Positions 18,456 through 26,841 of a stretch of DNA of 64,000 bases are shown here, one piece after another. The DNA is from Porticoccaceae bacterium (GTDB lineage Bacteria; Pseudomonadota; Gammaproteobacteria; Pseudomonadales; Porticoccaceae): the NCBI GenBank assembly GCA_029252555.1, contig JAQXBF010000011.1, positions 1 through 64,000 on the forward strand, given 5' to 3'. A program made the position numbers and the translations under genes. Numbering within the stretch: position 1 is the first letter of the stretch; each line of letters starts with the position of its first letter. The notes below the pieces were generated by a model, which did no database searches, was not told the origin of the DNA, and worked only from the letters and a program-made list of their open reading frames with translations.

Positions 18456-19490
18456 ATGACAGGTTTAACCGATTCAGGTACTTTGGCTCGTCTCGCCTAT
18501 CAGGGCCTTGTAAATTTGGGCGTTGACGCAGACCTTGTAATGCAACGCTCAGGTCTCAACCCTGACCAGCTCTATCAGGCTAACCTGCGAACAAAATTCA
18601 GTGCCCAACCGCTATTTTGGAAAACCGCGGTTGAACTGTCCGGCGATCCCTGTATCGGGCTTCATCTCGGAGAGAAGATGCCCGTCTACAAGGGCCAGAT
18701 ATTGGAATACCTGTTTCTTAGTAGCCCAACTTTTGGCGATGGTCTGCGCCGAGTGCTCAGCTACCAGCGTTTAATCAGCGATGCTTTGCATGGACAGTGC
18801 TCCGAGCACCCCAGCCCCTGTTTAACCAGCTACTTTGCCGACCATCAGTACGCTACCTCACATCTGGCAGAAGCGATGGTGCTTGGCCTGATACGCTGCT
18901 TTCAGTCTGTGACAGACAATGCTTTCAAGGCGGAAAAGGTGGTGTTTAATCATTCGCCAAATACCAGCATTGAGGAATATGAGCGCATCTTTGAATGTCC
19001 GGTAGAATTTAACGCGGCTTCATTTCAGCTATTTTTCCCTGCCTCTCTGTTAAATCATAGATCACTGCATGCCCAACCTGAGTTGTTAAATTTACATTTA
19101 CAGGCTGCAGATCAACATATTGCGATGTTACAGCAGCAGGACCTGATCGTGAATGTGCGCAGCCAGCTGGCGGGCCTGCTCGAGAGCGGTGAAACAAGCC
19201 TAGAAAATGTCGCCTCGCGGCTAAATATTAGCCCCAGACACCTGCGCCATCAGCTTAATGTTGCGGGCACCAGTTTCCAGCGCTTGCTTAATAGTTACAG
19301 GCACAGCCTTGCCAAGCGCCTGCTTTCTCAGACTGATGAGGCGATCAGTGAAATTGTCTACCTCACCGGCTTTTCCGAACCCAGTACTTTCTATCGCGCC
19401 TTTAAACGCTGGGAAAAGCTGACACCAATCGAATATCGTATGTCTCATCGTACAGACTCGGGCAATGAAAACTCTGTTTCTGAACGATGA
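18456..19490 (+). CDS. AraC family transcriptional regulator
   Basis: 344 residues. The N-terminal ~200 residues resemble the Arabinose_bd-type effector domain common in OruR/ArgR-like regulators (GDPCIGLHLGEKMPVYKGQILEYLFL; HSPNTSIEEYERIFECPVEFN). The C-terminal ~100 residues hold two helix-turn-helix units: LENVASRLNISPRHLRHQL and the second ending EIVYLTGFSEPSTFYRAFKRW with PIEYR. It probably senses a small ligand and regulates the divergent fatty-acid-type operon. Effector unknown. Confidence 0.9.
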   Translation: MTGLTDSGTLARLAYQGLVNLGVDADLVMQRSGLNPDQLYQANLRTKFSAQPLFWKTAVELSGDPCIGLHLGEKMPVYKGQILEYLFLSSPTFGDGLRRVLSYQRLISDALHGQCSEHPSPCLTSYFADHQYATSHLAEAMVLGLIRCFQSVTDNAFKAEKVVFNHSPNTSIEEYERIFECPVEFNAASFQLFFPASLLNHRSLHAQPELLNLHLQAADQHIAMLQQQDLIVNVRSQLAGLLESGETSLENVASRLNISPRHLRHQLNVAGTSFQRLLNSYRHSLAKRLLSQTDEAISEIVYLTGFSEPSTFYRAFKRWEKLTPIEYRMSHRTDSGNENSVSER

Positions 19491-19523
19491 TTCTAGTAGA
19501 ATATCCCACTTTCGAAATTGACA

Positions 19524-19543
19524 CCAGACAATAACTTGTCTGG
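19524..19543 (+). promoter_or_regulatory. Perfect 8-bp hairpin just before the M16 protease ribosome-binding site
   Basis: CCAGACAA and TTGTCTGG flank a TAAC loop. The right arm ends four bases before the GGAG that serves as Shine-Dalgarno for the M16 protease. A TTGACA lies directly upstream (19518-19523). There is no T-run, so it is not a standard terminator. It could be an operator or an mRNA structure. Confidence 0.45.
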
Positions 19544-19561
19544 CTTGGAGCAATAACTTAA

Positions 19562-22480
19562 ATGACCGACAATACACACCCAGCATTTGAACTTTTGCGC
19601 GAACAAGAGATTCCCTCTCTAAAAATAAAGTATCAGGAGTATCGCCACCGCGTAACGGGCGCCCAGCATATTCATCTGGCCGCCGACAACAAAGAAAATG
19701 TATTTTTGGTCGCTCTGCGCACCGTGCCTATGAACTCGACAGGCGTGGCGCATATTCTCGAGCACACAGCCCTGTGTGGCAGTGAAAAGTATCCGGTGCG
19801 CGACCCGTTCTTTATGATGATCCGGCGCTCACTCAATACCTTCATGAATGCTTTTACTAGCAGTGACTGGACCGCCTACCCCTTTGCAAGTCAGAACAAG
19901 AAAGACTTTAACAATTTGTTAGATGTGTATCTGGACTCCGTGTTTTTTGCCCGTCTGGACCCCCTCGACTTTGCCCAAGAGGGTCACCGATTGGAGTTTG
20001 CCGATGCCTCTGATGCCGCATCAGAACTAACCTTTAAAGGGGTTGTTTACAATGAGATGAAAGGTGCTATGAGCTCGATTAATTCAACGCTTTGGCAAAC
20101 CATGAGCAAACACCTCTATCCCACTAGCACCTACCATTACAACAGTGGTGGTGATCCGGCTGACATTCCCGATCTGACCTACGATCAATTTAAGGCCTTC
20201 TATAAAACTCATTACCACCCGAGTAATGCGATCTTTGTGACCTTTGGTGATATTTCTGCCGCTGAGCACCAGATACATTTTGAACAGCAGGCACTGAGCC
20301 GCTTTGGCAAATTGGACTGCAATATCAAGGTCAATGATGAGCAGCGCTACAGCGAACCCCAGTATTTCGAAGAGACCTATGCTTTTGACGAGGGTGAGCA
20401 AGGTTCCACAGCGAACAATACCCATGTGGTTCTGTCCTGGCTGCTTGGAGACTCCACTGATCTGGAGGCCACTATGCAGGCGCGCCTGCTGTCTAGCGTA
20501 CTGCTCGACAATAGTGGCTCACCCCTGCAAAAAGCGCTGGAGACAACTGACTTGGGCACCTCTCCCTCACCGATGTGTGGTCTTGAGGATTCTCAGAAAG
20601 AGCTTTGTTTTGCCTGCGGCATTGAAGGCGCCAACCCTGAGAGTGCAGACCAGATTGAAGCTCTTATATTGGATGTGCTGCGGGATGTTGCTAAAAATGG
20701 TTTACCTCAGGAACAGGTCGCGGCCAGTCTGCACCAACTGGAATTATCCCAGCGAGAGCTGTCTGGTGGCGGCTACCCCTATGGCTTGCATCTAATATTG
20801 ACCAGCCTTACCAGTGCCACCCATCGCGGCGATCCAGTTTCGCTGCTAAATCTAGCCCCGGTTTTGGATAAATTGCAGCAACAGATTACTGACCCAGAAT
20901 TTATAAAGTCTCTCGCCGAGGATCTGCTGGTTAATAACCAGCATCGCACCAGACTCATTTTAAAACCTGACCCCCAGCTTGGTCGGCAGAAAGAGCAAGC
21001 TGAGAAAGATCGCCTGGCCGCAATTAAAGTCTCTCTGTCTGACGGCGAAAAGCAGGCCATTGTAGACAAGGCCGCCGCACTGAAAGAACGCCAGGAGATG
21101 GAAGAAAACCTGGAAATTCTACCCAAGGTCGGCATCGAAGATGTGCCCACAGAGATAGCCTATGCCGAAAAGCACAGCTCTGTAAAAGGCCCAGTACCTC
21201 TGACCAACTATAGTGCGGGCACTAACGGGCTAGCCTATCAGCAGATCATTATGCCAATGCCTGTTCTTAGTGATGCGCAAATGGACTTACTACCCCTTTA
21301 CAGCACCTGCGTAACTGAAATGGGTGTGGGTGAACGAGACTATCAACAGACCCAACTTTGGCACTCCGCTGTTGTTGGCGCCTACTCCGCATCGGCGTCA
21401 GTGCGCACAGACAAAGATAGCCTCGATAAACTCCACGGCAATATCAGCTTTACCAGCAAAGGCTTGGGGCGCAATCAATCTGCCATGATAGATCTTATGC
21501 AGGACTCTCTGCAGCTAGCGCGCTTTGATGAACTTCCGCGGCTGCGTGAGCTGGTGGCTCAGATTCGCACGTATCGGGAGTCATCCGTTACCGGCAATGG
21601 CCATGTGCTTGCGATGACAGCCGCAGCCAGCGGTCTCTCCGCCAATGCTTATCTCAGCCAGCGCTGGGGTGGTATGACTGGGCTAGCACTGCTCAAAGCC
21701 CTAGATCAAAGCCTTAACAGTGAAGAGGGGCTGCAGCATTTATCTGAACAACTTCAGGCAATTCACCAACTGATACTTGCTCAGCCAAGGCAGTATCTAC
21801 TGGTCGCGGAAGGCGAGCGTCTAGAGGAATTTGGAGCTGCAATACAAAGCGGTTTCTCAAGTAGTGCTGAAATGCCCAGCCATAATCTGATTAACTTTAA
21901 ACCAACTTTGGCACCAGTAAACCACTGCTGGACAACCAACACTCAGGTAAGTTTTTGCTCTAAAGCCTACCCCACAGTGCCCACCAGTCACCCGGATGCG
22001 GCAGCACTAAATGTGCTAGGCGGCGTGTTGCGAAATGGCTTTTTACATCGGGCGGTTCGTGAACAAGGCGGAGCCTACGGTGGTGGAGCCTCTCAAGATA
22101 ACCAGACCGGCGCATTCAGATTCTACTCCTATCGCGACCCAAGAATCGCTGGCACTCTGGCAGATTTCGATAACTCTATCAGCTGGTTGCACGAGCAAAA
22201 TCTTGGCTACGATAAAATTGAAGAAGCTATTTTGGGTGTGATTGGCGGCTTAGATAAACCGGGATCACCGGCGGGCGAAGCCATCCAGGCTTTCCATTCC
22301 GAACTAAATGGTCGCGGCAAAGCCTGTACCGAAAAATTTAGAAATCAAGTTCTGGCAGTGACCGAAGCAGACCTTAAGCGGGTTACCAGCACCTATCTTT
22401 GCGAAGACGCAGCTCAGACCGCGGTTATCACCAATAGCGACCTAGCGGCCAGCACAAACCTAGAAATTATTAGCGCTTAA
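19562..22480 (+). CDS. M16 family metallopeptidase (presequence protease-like)
   Basis: 972 residues. The inverted zinc motif HxxEH is at residues 64-68 (HILEH) in GVAHILEHTALCGSEKYPVRDPF, and the glutamate-containing downstream helix is within VYNEMKGAMSS. The length and TSSDWTAYPFAS block are typical of the M16C group (PreP/Cym1/hypA), which form a clamshell from two homologous halves and degrade unfolded peptides. No signal peptide is visible, so it is probably cytosolic. cmoA starts on the base after its stop codon, suggesting cotranscription. Confidence 0.92.
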   Translation: MTDNTHPAFELLREQEIPSLKIKYQEYRHRVTGAQHIHLAADNKENVFLVALRTVPMNSTGVAHILEHTALCGSEKYPVRDPFFMMIRRSLNTFMNAFTSSDWTAYPFASQNKKDFNNLLDVYLDSVFFARLDPLDFAQEGHRLEFADASDAASELTFKGVVYNEMKGAMSSINSTLWQTMSKHLYPTSTYHYNSGGDPADIPDLTYDQFKAFYKTHYHPSNAIFVTFGDISAAEHQIHFEQQALSRFGKLDCNIKVNDEQRYSEPQYFEETYAFDEGEQGSTANNTHVVLSWLLGDSTDLEATMQARLLSSVLLDNSGSPLQKALETTDLGTSPSPMCGLEDSQKELCFACGIEGANPESADQIEALILDVLRDVAKNGLPQEQVAASLHQLELSQRELSGGGYPYGLHLILTSLTSATHRGDPVSLLNLAPVLDKLQQQITDPEFIKSLAEDLLVNNQHRTRLILKPDPQLGRQKEQAEKDRLAAIKVSLSDGEKQAIVDKAAALKERQEMEENLEILPKVGIEDVPTEIAYAEKHSSVKGPVPLTNYSAGTNGLAYQQIIMPMPVLSDAQMDLLPLYSTCVTEMGVGERDYQQTQLWHSAVVGAYSASASVRTDKDSLDKLHGNISFTSKGLGRNQSAMIDLMQDSLQLARFDELPRLRELVAQIRTYRESSVTGNGHVLAMTAAASGLSANAYLSQRWGGMTGLALLKALDQSLNSEEGLQHLSEQLQAIHQLILAQPRQYLLVAEGERLEEFGAAIQSGFSSSAEMPSHNLINFKPTLAPVNHCWTTNTQVSFCSKAYPTVPTSHPDAAALNVLGGVLRNGFLHRAVREQGGAYGGGASQDNQTGAFRFYSYRDPRIAGTLADFDNSISWLHEQNLGYDKIEEAILGVIGGLDKPGSPAGEAIQAFHSELNGRGKACTEKFRNQVLAVTEADLKRVTSTYLCEDAAQTAVITNSDLAASTNLEIISA

Positions 22481-23215
22481 ATGTCCGACTCTAACCACGA
22501 CAATTTATTTGCTAACCCTCTAGGAAAAGTACCCGGCTTCGTTTTTGATCAAGCTGTGGTGGATGTATTTCCGGATATGATTAGCCGCTCAGTGCCCGGC
22601 TATGAAACTATTCTCTCCCACACTGGAGAACTGGCTTATCGCTATGTGCAGCCAAACACCCAATGCTACGATTTGGGCTGCTCATTGGGTGCGTCAACTC
22701 TGGCGATCAGCCAGCGCATCGGAGGGCGGGGCGCCAAGATCATTGCTGTCGATAATTCCAATGCCATGCTGGAAAAATGTTCGGCCATAATGTCCAAGAC
22801 CAAAAGTGCCACTGACATAGAATTGGTCAACGGAGATATCTGCCATATCGAGATCAGCAATGCATCATTAGTAGTTATGAATTTCACTCTGCAATTTGTG
22901 CCCTTGGAACAGCGCCACAGCCTCTTGGAAAAAATCTATCGAGGCCTTAACCCCAGTGGCTGTTTAATTCTTTCTGAAAAACTCAATTTTGAACCCGAGT
23001 CGTTAAATACACTGCTCAGCGAACTGCACCACGATTTTAAACGTGCCCAAGGTTACAGTGATTTAGAAATTAGCCAGAAGCGAGATTCAATTGAGAATGT
23101 ATTGGTGCCTGAAACTCTGGAGACCCATATCAAACGAATAAGGGCCTGCGGATTTCAGTCCGCCAGCCCTTGGTTTCAATGTTTTAACTTTTGCTCTTTG
23201 GTCGCTATCAAGTAG
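22481..23215 (+). CDS. cmoA: Carboxy-SAM synthase
   Basis: 244 residues. The protein opens with the conserved FVFDQAVVDVFPDMISRSVPGY and has the SAM-binding motif YDLGCSLGASTLAI. VVMNFTLQFVP and HHDFKRAQGYSDLEISQKR follow the CmoA pattern. It makes carboxy-S-adenosyl-methionine from SAM and prephenate, the donor that CmoB uses to modify uridine 34 of tRNA. It abuts the M16 gene, is convergent with the aldehyde dehydrogenase gene, and is separated from cmoB by two minus-strand genes. Confidence 0.95.
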   Translation: MSDSNHDNLFANPLGKVPGFVFDQAVVDVFPDMISRSVPGYETILSHTGELAYRYVQPNTQCYDLGCSLGASTLAISQRIGGRGAKIIAVDNSNAMLEKCSAIMSKTKSATDIELVNGDICHIEISNASLVVMNFTLQFVPLEQRHSLLEKIYRGLNPSGCLILSEKLNFEPESLNTLLSELHHDFKRAQGYSDLEISQKRDSIENVLVPETLETHIKRIRACGFQSASPWFQCFNFCSLVAIK

Positions 23216-23225
23216 CGGCTGAACA

Positions 23226-24650
23226 TCAGCCAAGCAGTTTCATTGTCGCTTTAATAATTCTTCTTACCCCTGGAGTATAGGGCGGGTAAAGCATAGCGGT
23301 AGAACTACTCTTATCAACTAGCACACTGCGCTCGTGAGTAAAGGCTCTAAAGCCCCAAACGCCACCAGACTTACCAATGCCACTATTATTAACGCCGCCA
23401 AAAGGCAGGTTTGGATGCAGGAAGTGCATCACGGTCTGGTTAACACAGGTGTCCCCTGCGCTGGTTTCCTGTAGCACCTTGTCAGTGACCTCTTTGTCTT
23501 TACTGTAGATATACAGAGCCAGTGGCTTTGGCTTGGCATTAACGTAGGTGATGGCTTCGTCAATTTCGGAGAAAGTGATGATTGGTAGCAATGGGCCAAA
23601 AATCTCTTCCTGCATAATTGCCGAATCATCGCTCATGCCTTCAATTAAAGTCGGTGCAATAAACCGCCCTTTCTTGGTGACTTCACCACCAGTCAAAACA
23701 ACACCACCCTTTGCTTTCGCATCATCTAACAAGCGGGTAATACGCTGGTGATGGCCTATGTTCACCACGCGACAATAGTCATCATTGCTGCTGGCATCAG
23801 TACCCAGACCATATTGTTTCTTAACTGCTGCCGTCACAGAGGCAACAAATTTATCCTTAATTGACTCATGGACATAGATATAGTCTGGCGCAATACAGGT
23901 TTGGCCATTATTTGAGAACTTACCCCAAGCAATCGATTTGCCAGCCTTTTTAAGATTGGCAGACTTATCGACAATCACAGGGCTCTTGCCCCCTAACTCC
24001 AAAGTAACAGAGGTGAGATTTTTAGCGGCGGCCGCCATTACATGCTTGCCTACAGCAGGGCTGCCGGTGAAGAAGATATGATCAAAAGGTAAGCTGGTCA
24101 GGTAGCTAGCCACATCGGCTTCGCCTTCAAACAATGATACTTCTTCAGGTCTAAATGCTTCTTTAACAATTTGACCGATAACCTTAGACATCTTTGGCGT
24201 CATCTCTGAAGGCTTAATTACCACTGTATTGCCCGCTGCAATCGACCACATCATTGGGCCAAAGGTCAGGTTAAAAGGATAGTTCCAGGGCGAAACGACC
24301 AGAGTAACTCCTTTTGGCTCCTTAACAATTTTCGACTGGGTACCCATCATCGACAGGGTTGATTTGACCGGCTCTGGTTTCATCCACTCTTTAAGCTGCT
24401 TGCGAATATGTTTGAGTTCGGTCAGGACAGGCATGATTTCTGCCATATCGACTTCTGCTGCGGGCTTGCCGAAATCAGCGCCCGCCGATTTATGAATTTT
24501 GTCGTAAGAGGCTCTAAATGCAATTTCGAAGCGCTTTAGCACTGCCAGACGCTGACGATAGTCTGACTTTCGAAGCTCCAAGGCATAAACTTTTTGTTGT
24601 GCAAATACTTTATCGATTTTAGCCTTAACCGCTGGCTTTAATTCACTCAT
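23226..24650 (-). CDS. Aldehyde dehydrogenase (class 3 / coniferyl-type)
   Basis: 474 residues, matching the short class-3 aldehyde dehydrogenases without the N-terminal extension. It has PWNYPFNLTFGPMMWSIAAG, VTLELGGKSPVIVDKS with the general-base Glu, NNGQTCIAPDYIYV with the catalytic Cys, and LPFGGVNNSGIGKSGG. The start has a strong GGGGG ribosome-binding site. Proteins annotated coniferyl aldehyde dehydrogenase share this layout, but many act on medium-chain or aromatic aldehydes. alkB is in the same window but 9 kb away, so a link to alkane oxidation is only a possibility. Confidence 0.9.
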   Translation of the reverse strand: MSELKPAVKAKIDKVFAQQKVYALELRKSDYRQRLAVLKRFEIAFRASYDKIHKSAGADFGKPAAEVDMAEIMPVLTELKHIRKQLKEWMKPEPVKSTLSMMGTQSKIVKEPKGVTLVVSPWNYPFNLTFGPMMWSIAAGNTVVIKPSEMTPKMSKVIGQIVKEAFRPEEVSLFEGEADVASYLTSLPFDHIFFTGSPAVGKHVMAAAAKNLTSVTLELGGKSPVIVDKSANLKKAGKSIAWGKFSNNGQTCIAPDYIYVHESIKDKFVASVTAAVKKQYGLGTDASSNDDYCRVVNIGHHQRITRLLDDAKAKGGVVLTGGEVTKKGRFIAPTLIEGMSDDSAIMQEEIFGPLLPIITFSEIDEAITYVNAKPKPLALYIYSKDKEVTDKVLQETSAGDTCVNQTVMHFLHPNLPFGGVNNSGIGKSGGVWGFRAFTHERSVLVDKSSSTAMLYPPYTPGVRRIIKATMKLLG

Positions 24651-24782
24651 ATTACCCCCAAGGTAGTCTTGATCCGATCGTGCCGCGCACGTCTTTTTTT
24701 TGTTGTTATCGCCTAATAATTATTTTTAAAGGCCCGTTGTGCAAACAATATAAGTGACCCTATGGTATTTAAGTTAGTTCCA

Positions 24783-25016
24783 CTAGTAATGGGGTGGGCA
24801 TTCCCCTGAGCCAGCAGCATTATCGCCCTGCCCCAACGCATCGCGCTCCGCTGCACCGTCTTGTAATACCTCAATGCGCTCCAGCAGAAATCTGTGGGCC
24901 TTTGTCAGAGCATCAACCTCTTGTTGCTGACGAAAAATTTCTTCTTCAAGCTGTGCATTGGCCATTTCCAAATAGGCTAGCTTTTCTTCAAAAGCTTCAA
25001 TTCTTTTATCATCCAT
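24783..25016 (-). CDS. slyX: SlyX family protein
   Basis: 77 residues. The N-terminal ~55 residues form an uninterrupted heptad-rich coiled coil (IEAFEEKLAYLEMANAQLEE), and it ends in PPHY, the signature of SlyX. Function unknown in the family; it is often near slyD/fkpA genes. Here it is divergent from cmoB and 132 bases upstream of the aldehyde dehydrogenase. Confidence 0.9.
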   Translation of the reverse strand: MDDKRIEAFEEKLAYLEMANAQLEEEIFRQQQEVDALTKAHRFLLERIEVLQDGAAERDALGQGDNAAGSGECPPHY

Positions 25017-25064
25017 TATTCATTGGCCTATTTAGTTTCGGGTAACACCATAGCGGAAATGTCA

Positions 25065-25070
25065 TATAAT
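25065..25070 (+). promoter_or_regulatory. Consensus -10 box before cmoB
   Basis: A perfect TATAAT at 25065-25070 lies 26 bases before the cmoB ATG. A poor -35 (GTAACA at 25042-25047) sits 17 bases upstream. Transcription would start inside or just before the hairpin listed next, giving a very short leader. Confidence 0.5.
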
Positions 25071-25092
25071 TGCCTGCCAAATTCGCAGGCAA
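25070..25092 (+). promoter_or_regulatory. cmoB: Hairpin covering the cmoB ribosome-binding site
   Basis: TTGCCTGC and GCAGGCAA, 8 bp perfect, enclose a seven-base loop and end four bases before the cmoB ATG at 25097. The only purine-rich (AGG) Shine-Dalgarno candidate is inside the right arm. Confidence 0.5.
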
Positions 25093-25096
25093 AAAA

Positions 25097-26086
25097 ATGA
25101 TTTCACAAACACTGAATTACGGCCCATTCCTCTCCTGGCTGGAAGATTCTTCCCTTGGCGACTGGGGCCAGACTTTGCCTGAACTTCTTGTCCAGCAACT
25201 GAGACGAGAGCGCTGGGGAGACATGACGGAATGGGAGGAGGCATTAAAGCGTCTCCCTGAGATAGATCCACTTCATATAGAGCTCAAAACCGAGGTCGCT
25301 ATTGGTGACTACAGTCTCATGGATAAGGGCCGACGGCTCGCATTACAAGCCACATTGATGGGGCTGCACCCCTGGCGTAAAGGCCCCTACAGCCTGTTTG
25401 GAATGCCCTTGAATACAGAATGGCGCTCGGACTGGAAATGGGATCGGGTTCTTCCCCACCTAGATCCCCTTAAAAACCGTCTAATACTGGATGTCGGCTG
25501 CGGCAACGGCTACCACTGCTGGCGTATGCTCGGTGCAGGAGCCCAGCGTGTTATCGGCATAGACCCATCAGTCAAATTTGTCTTCCAGTTTCAGGCCATT
25601 AAAAACTTTGCTGGCCGAGATTTACCGGTGGATGTGCTCCCTCTGGGCATAGAGCACATGCCAGAAAAACTGGCTGCCTTTGATACAGTATTCTCGATGG
25701 GCATTCTCTATCATCGCCGCTCGCCAATGGCTCACCTGCGAGAGCTCAAAGAATTATTGCGCCCCGGCGGACAGTTGGTGCTAGAAACCCTGGTCATAGA
25801 TGGGCCTGAAGGAATGGTGCTGGTGCCTGAGGGGCGCTATGCCAAGATGCCTAATGTGTGGTTTTTACCTTCTCCTGACACATTGATCAGTTGGATGCGG
25901 AAAAACGGCCTAAAAAAACCGCGCATGGTTGATGTCAGCACCACAACTGTAGACGAGCAGCGCGCTACGGACTGGATGACCTTCGAGTCTTTGGTGGATT
26001 TTCTCGACCCCAACGACCACAGTAAAACTATTGAGGGGCACCCAGCCCCGCGACGAGCCATATTTTTAGCCGAGGCACCTTTTTAA
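25097..26086 (+). CDS. cmoB: tRNA U34 carboxymethyltransferase
   Basis: 329 residues from the ATG at 25097; nine codons upstream in the same frame are the promoter hairpin. Recognisable CmoB blocks are LIDPLHIE-like PEIDPLHIELKTEVAIGD, LHPWRKGPYSLFG, DTEWRSDWKWDRV-like NTEWRSDWKWDRVLPHL, the SAM motif LDVGCGNGYHCWRMLGAGA, and FSMGILYHRRSPMAHL. It transfers the carboxymethyl group of carboxy-SAM to 5-hydroxyuridine 34. Its partner cmoA is upstream but split off by aldehyde dehydrogenase and slyX. Confidence 0.95.
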   Translation: MISQTLNYGPFLSWLEDSSLGDWGQTLPELLVQQLRRERWGDMTEWEEALKRLPEIDPLHIELKTEVAIGDYSLMDKGRRLALQATLMGLHPWRKGPYSLFGMPLNTEWRSDWKWDRVLPHLDPLKNRLILDVGCGNGYHCWRMLGAGAQRVIGIDPSVKFVFQFQAIKNFAGRDLPVDVLPLGIEHMPEKLAAFDTVFSMGILYHRRSPMAHLRELKELLRPGGQLVLETLVIDGPEGMVLVPEGRYAKMPNVWFLPSPDTLISWMRKNGLKKPRMVDVSTTTVDEQRATDWMTFESLVDFLDPNDHSKTIEGHPAPRRAIFLAEAPF

Positions 26087-26089
26087 ATT

Positions 26090-26784
26090 GTGCAAACAGC
26101 CACTATCAGGCAACACTTCTGCGGTCCACCTAACTCCGGCAATGGCGGCTATAGCAACGGCCTACTGGCAAAAAATATCGTCGGGGCCCGTCAGGTGCGC
26201 CTCTTTACACCACCATTGAATACAGCAATGGATATCTGCCTCAGCGATGATGAATGGTATCTCAAAAACATGGGGATGTATTGGTGGGCACCGCTGTGCC
26301 TGCCACATTGGATATGAATATTCCGCTAGCACCCAGTTTGGAACATCCAATTGCCGGTAGAAATGCATACCCAGAGAATATGGAGCGCAACTTTAACAGC
26401 TGTTTTGTCTGCGGCCCCAACCGCGAGAAAGGTGATGGCATGAGGCTGTTTACTGGCCCCGTGGATGGTTTAGAGCTGCTGGCTTGCGACTGGCAGCCAG
26501 ACGCTAGCCTTGTGGACAGTCAGGGTATAGTTGCCACAGAATTTGTCTGATCTGCACTGGACTGCCCCGGCTTTTTTGCCCTAGGCCTACCCGAAGACAA
26601 AATCAGCCTGCTGGCGCAGACGACCTGCTCAATTGACAAGCCAATACCTGGTAACCAGCCATTAATAATATTTGCTTGGAAGCGCTATATAGACGGTCGC
26701 AAAGGGTTTTCTGCGGCCGCATTGGCCAATTCTGAAGGTGAAGTACTTGCCCGTGCAGAACATCTCTGGATTCAGCTAAAGTAG
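26090..26784 (+). pseudogene. Broken hotdog-fold (thioesterase-like) gene
   Basis: Three pieces form one protein of about 230 residues. Piece one starts at GTG 26090 and opens with IRQHFCGPPNSGNGGYSNGL, the typical start of a family of hotdog-fold thioesterase-like proteins. Near 26258-26264 (an A5 run) the frame shifts by one missing base: WYLK in frame one continues as HGDVLVGTAVPATLD in another. This second piece has NSCFVCGPNREKGDGMRL, also a family block. It stops at TGA (26548-26550) and continues in frame as SALDCPGFFALGLP to a TAG at 26782. Relatives have Trp at the stop position, so TGG to TGA is likely. Three bases after cmoB. Two independent lesions argue for decay. Confidence 0.8.
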
Positions 26785-26795
26785 GCATAAAAAAA

Positions 26796-26815
26796 CCATC
26801 ACTGGTAGGTGATGG
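26796..26815. terminator. Bidirectional terminator between hotdog remnant and ald
   Basis: CCATCAC and GTGATGG pair perfectly over a six-base loop. T4 follows on the plus strand and T7 on the minus strand, so it can end transcription from both convergent sides. Confidence 0.85.
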
Positions 26816-26841
26816 CTTTTCGACCTGACATCTTGGCGAGG

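Noticed and set aside
9586-26550. In-frame stop codons in bioA, the diguanylate cyclase and the hotdog gene as evidence of stop-codon reassignment or recoding
   Set aside because: All three stop types occur (TAG, TAG, TGA, plus TAA in the PPK2 remnant), no selenocysteine-type hairpin or context is seen, and bioA also lacks its N-terminus. Ordinary decay explains the set better.
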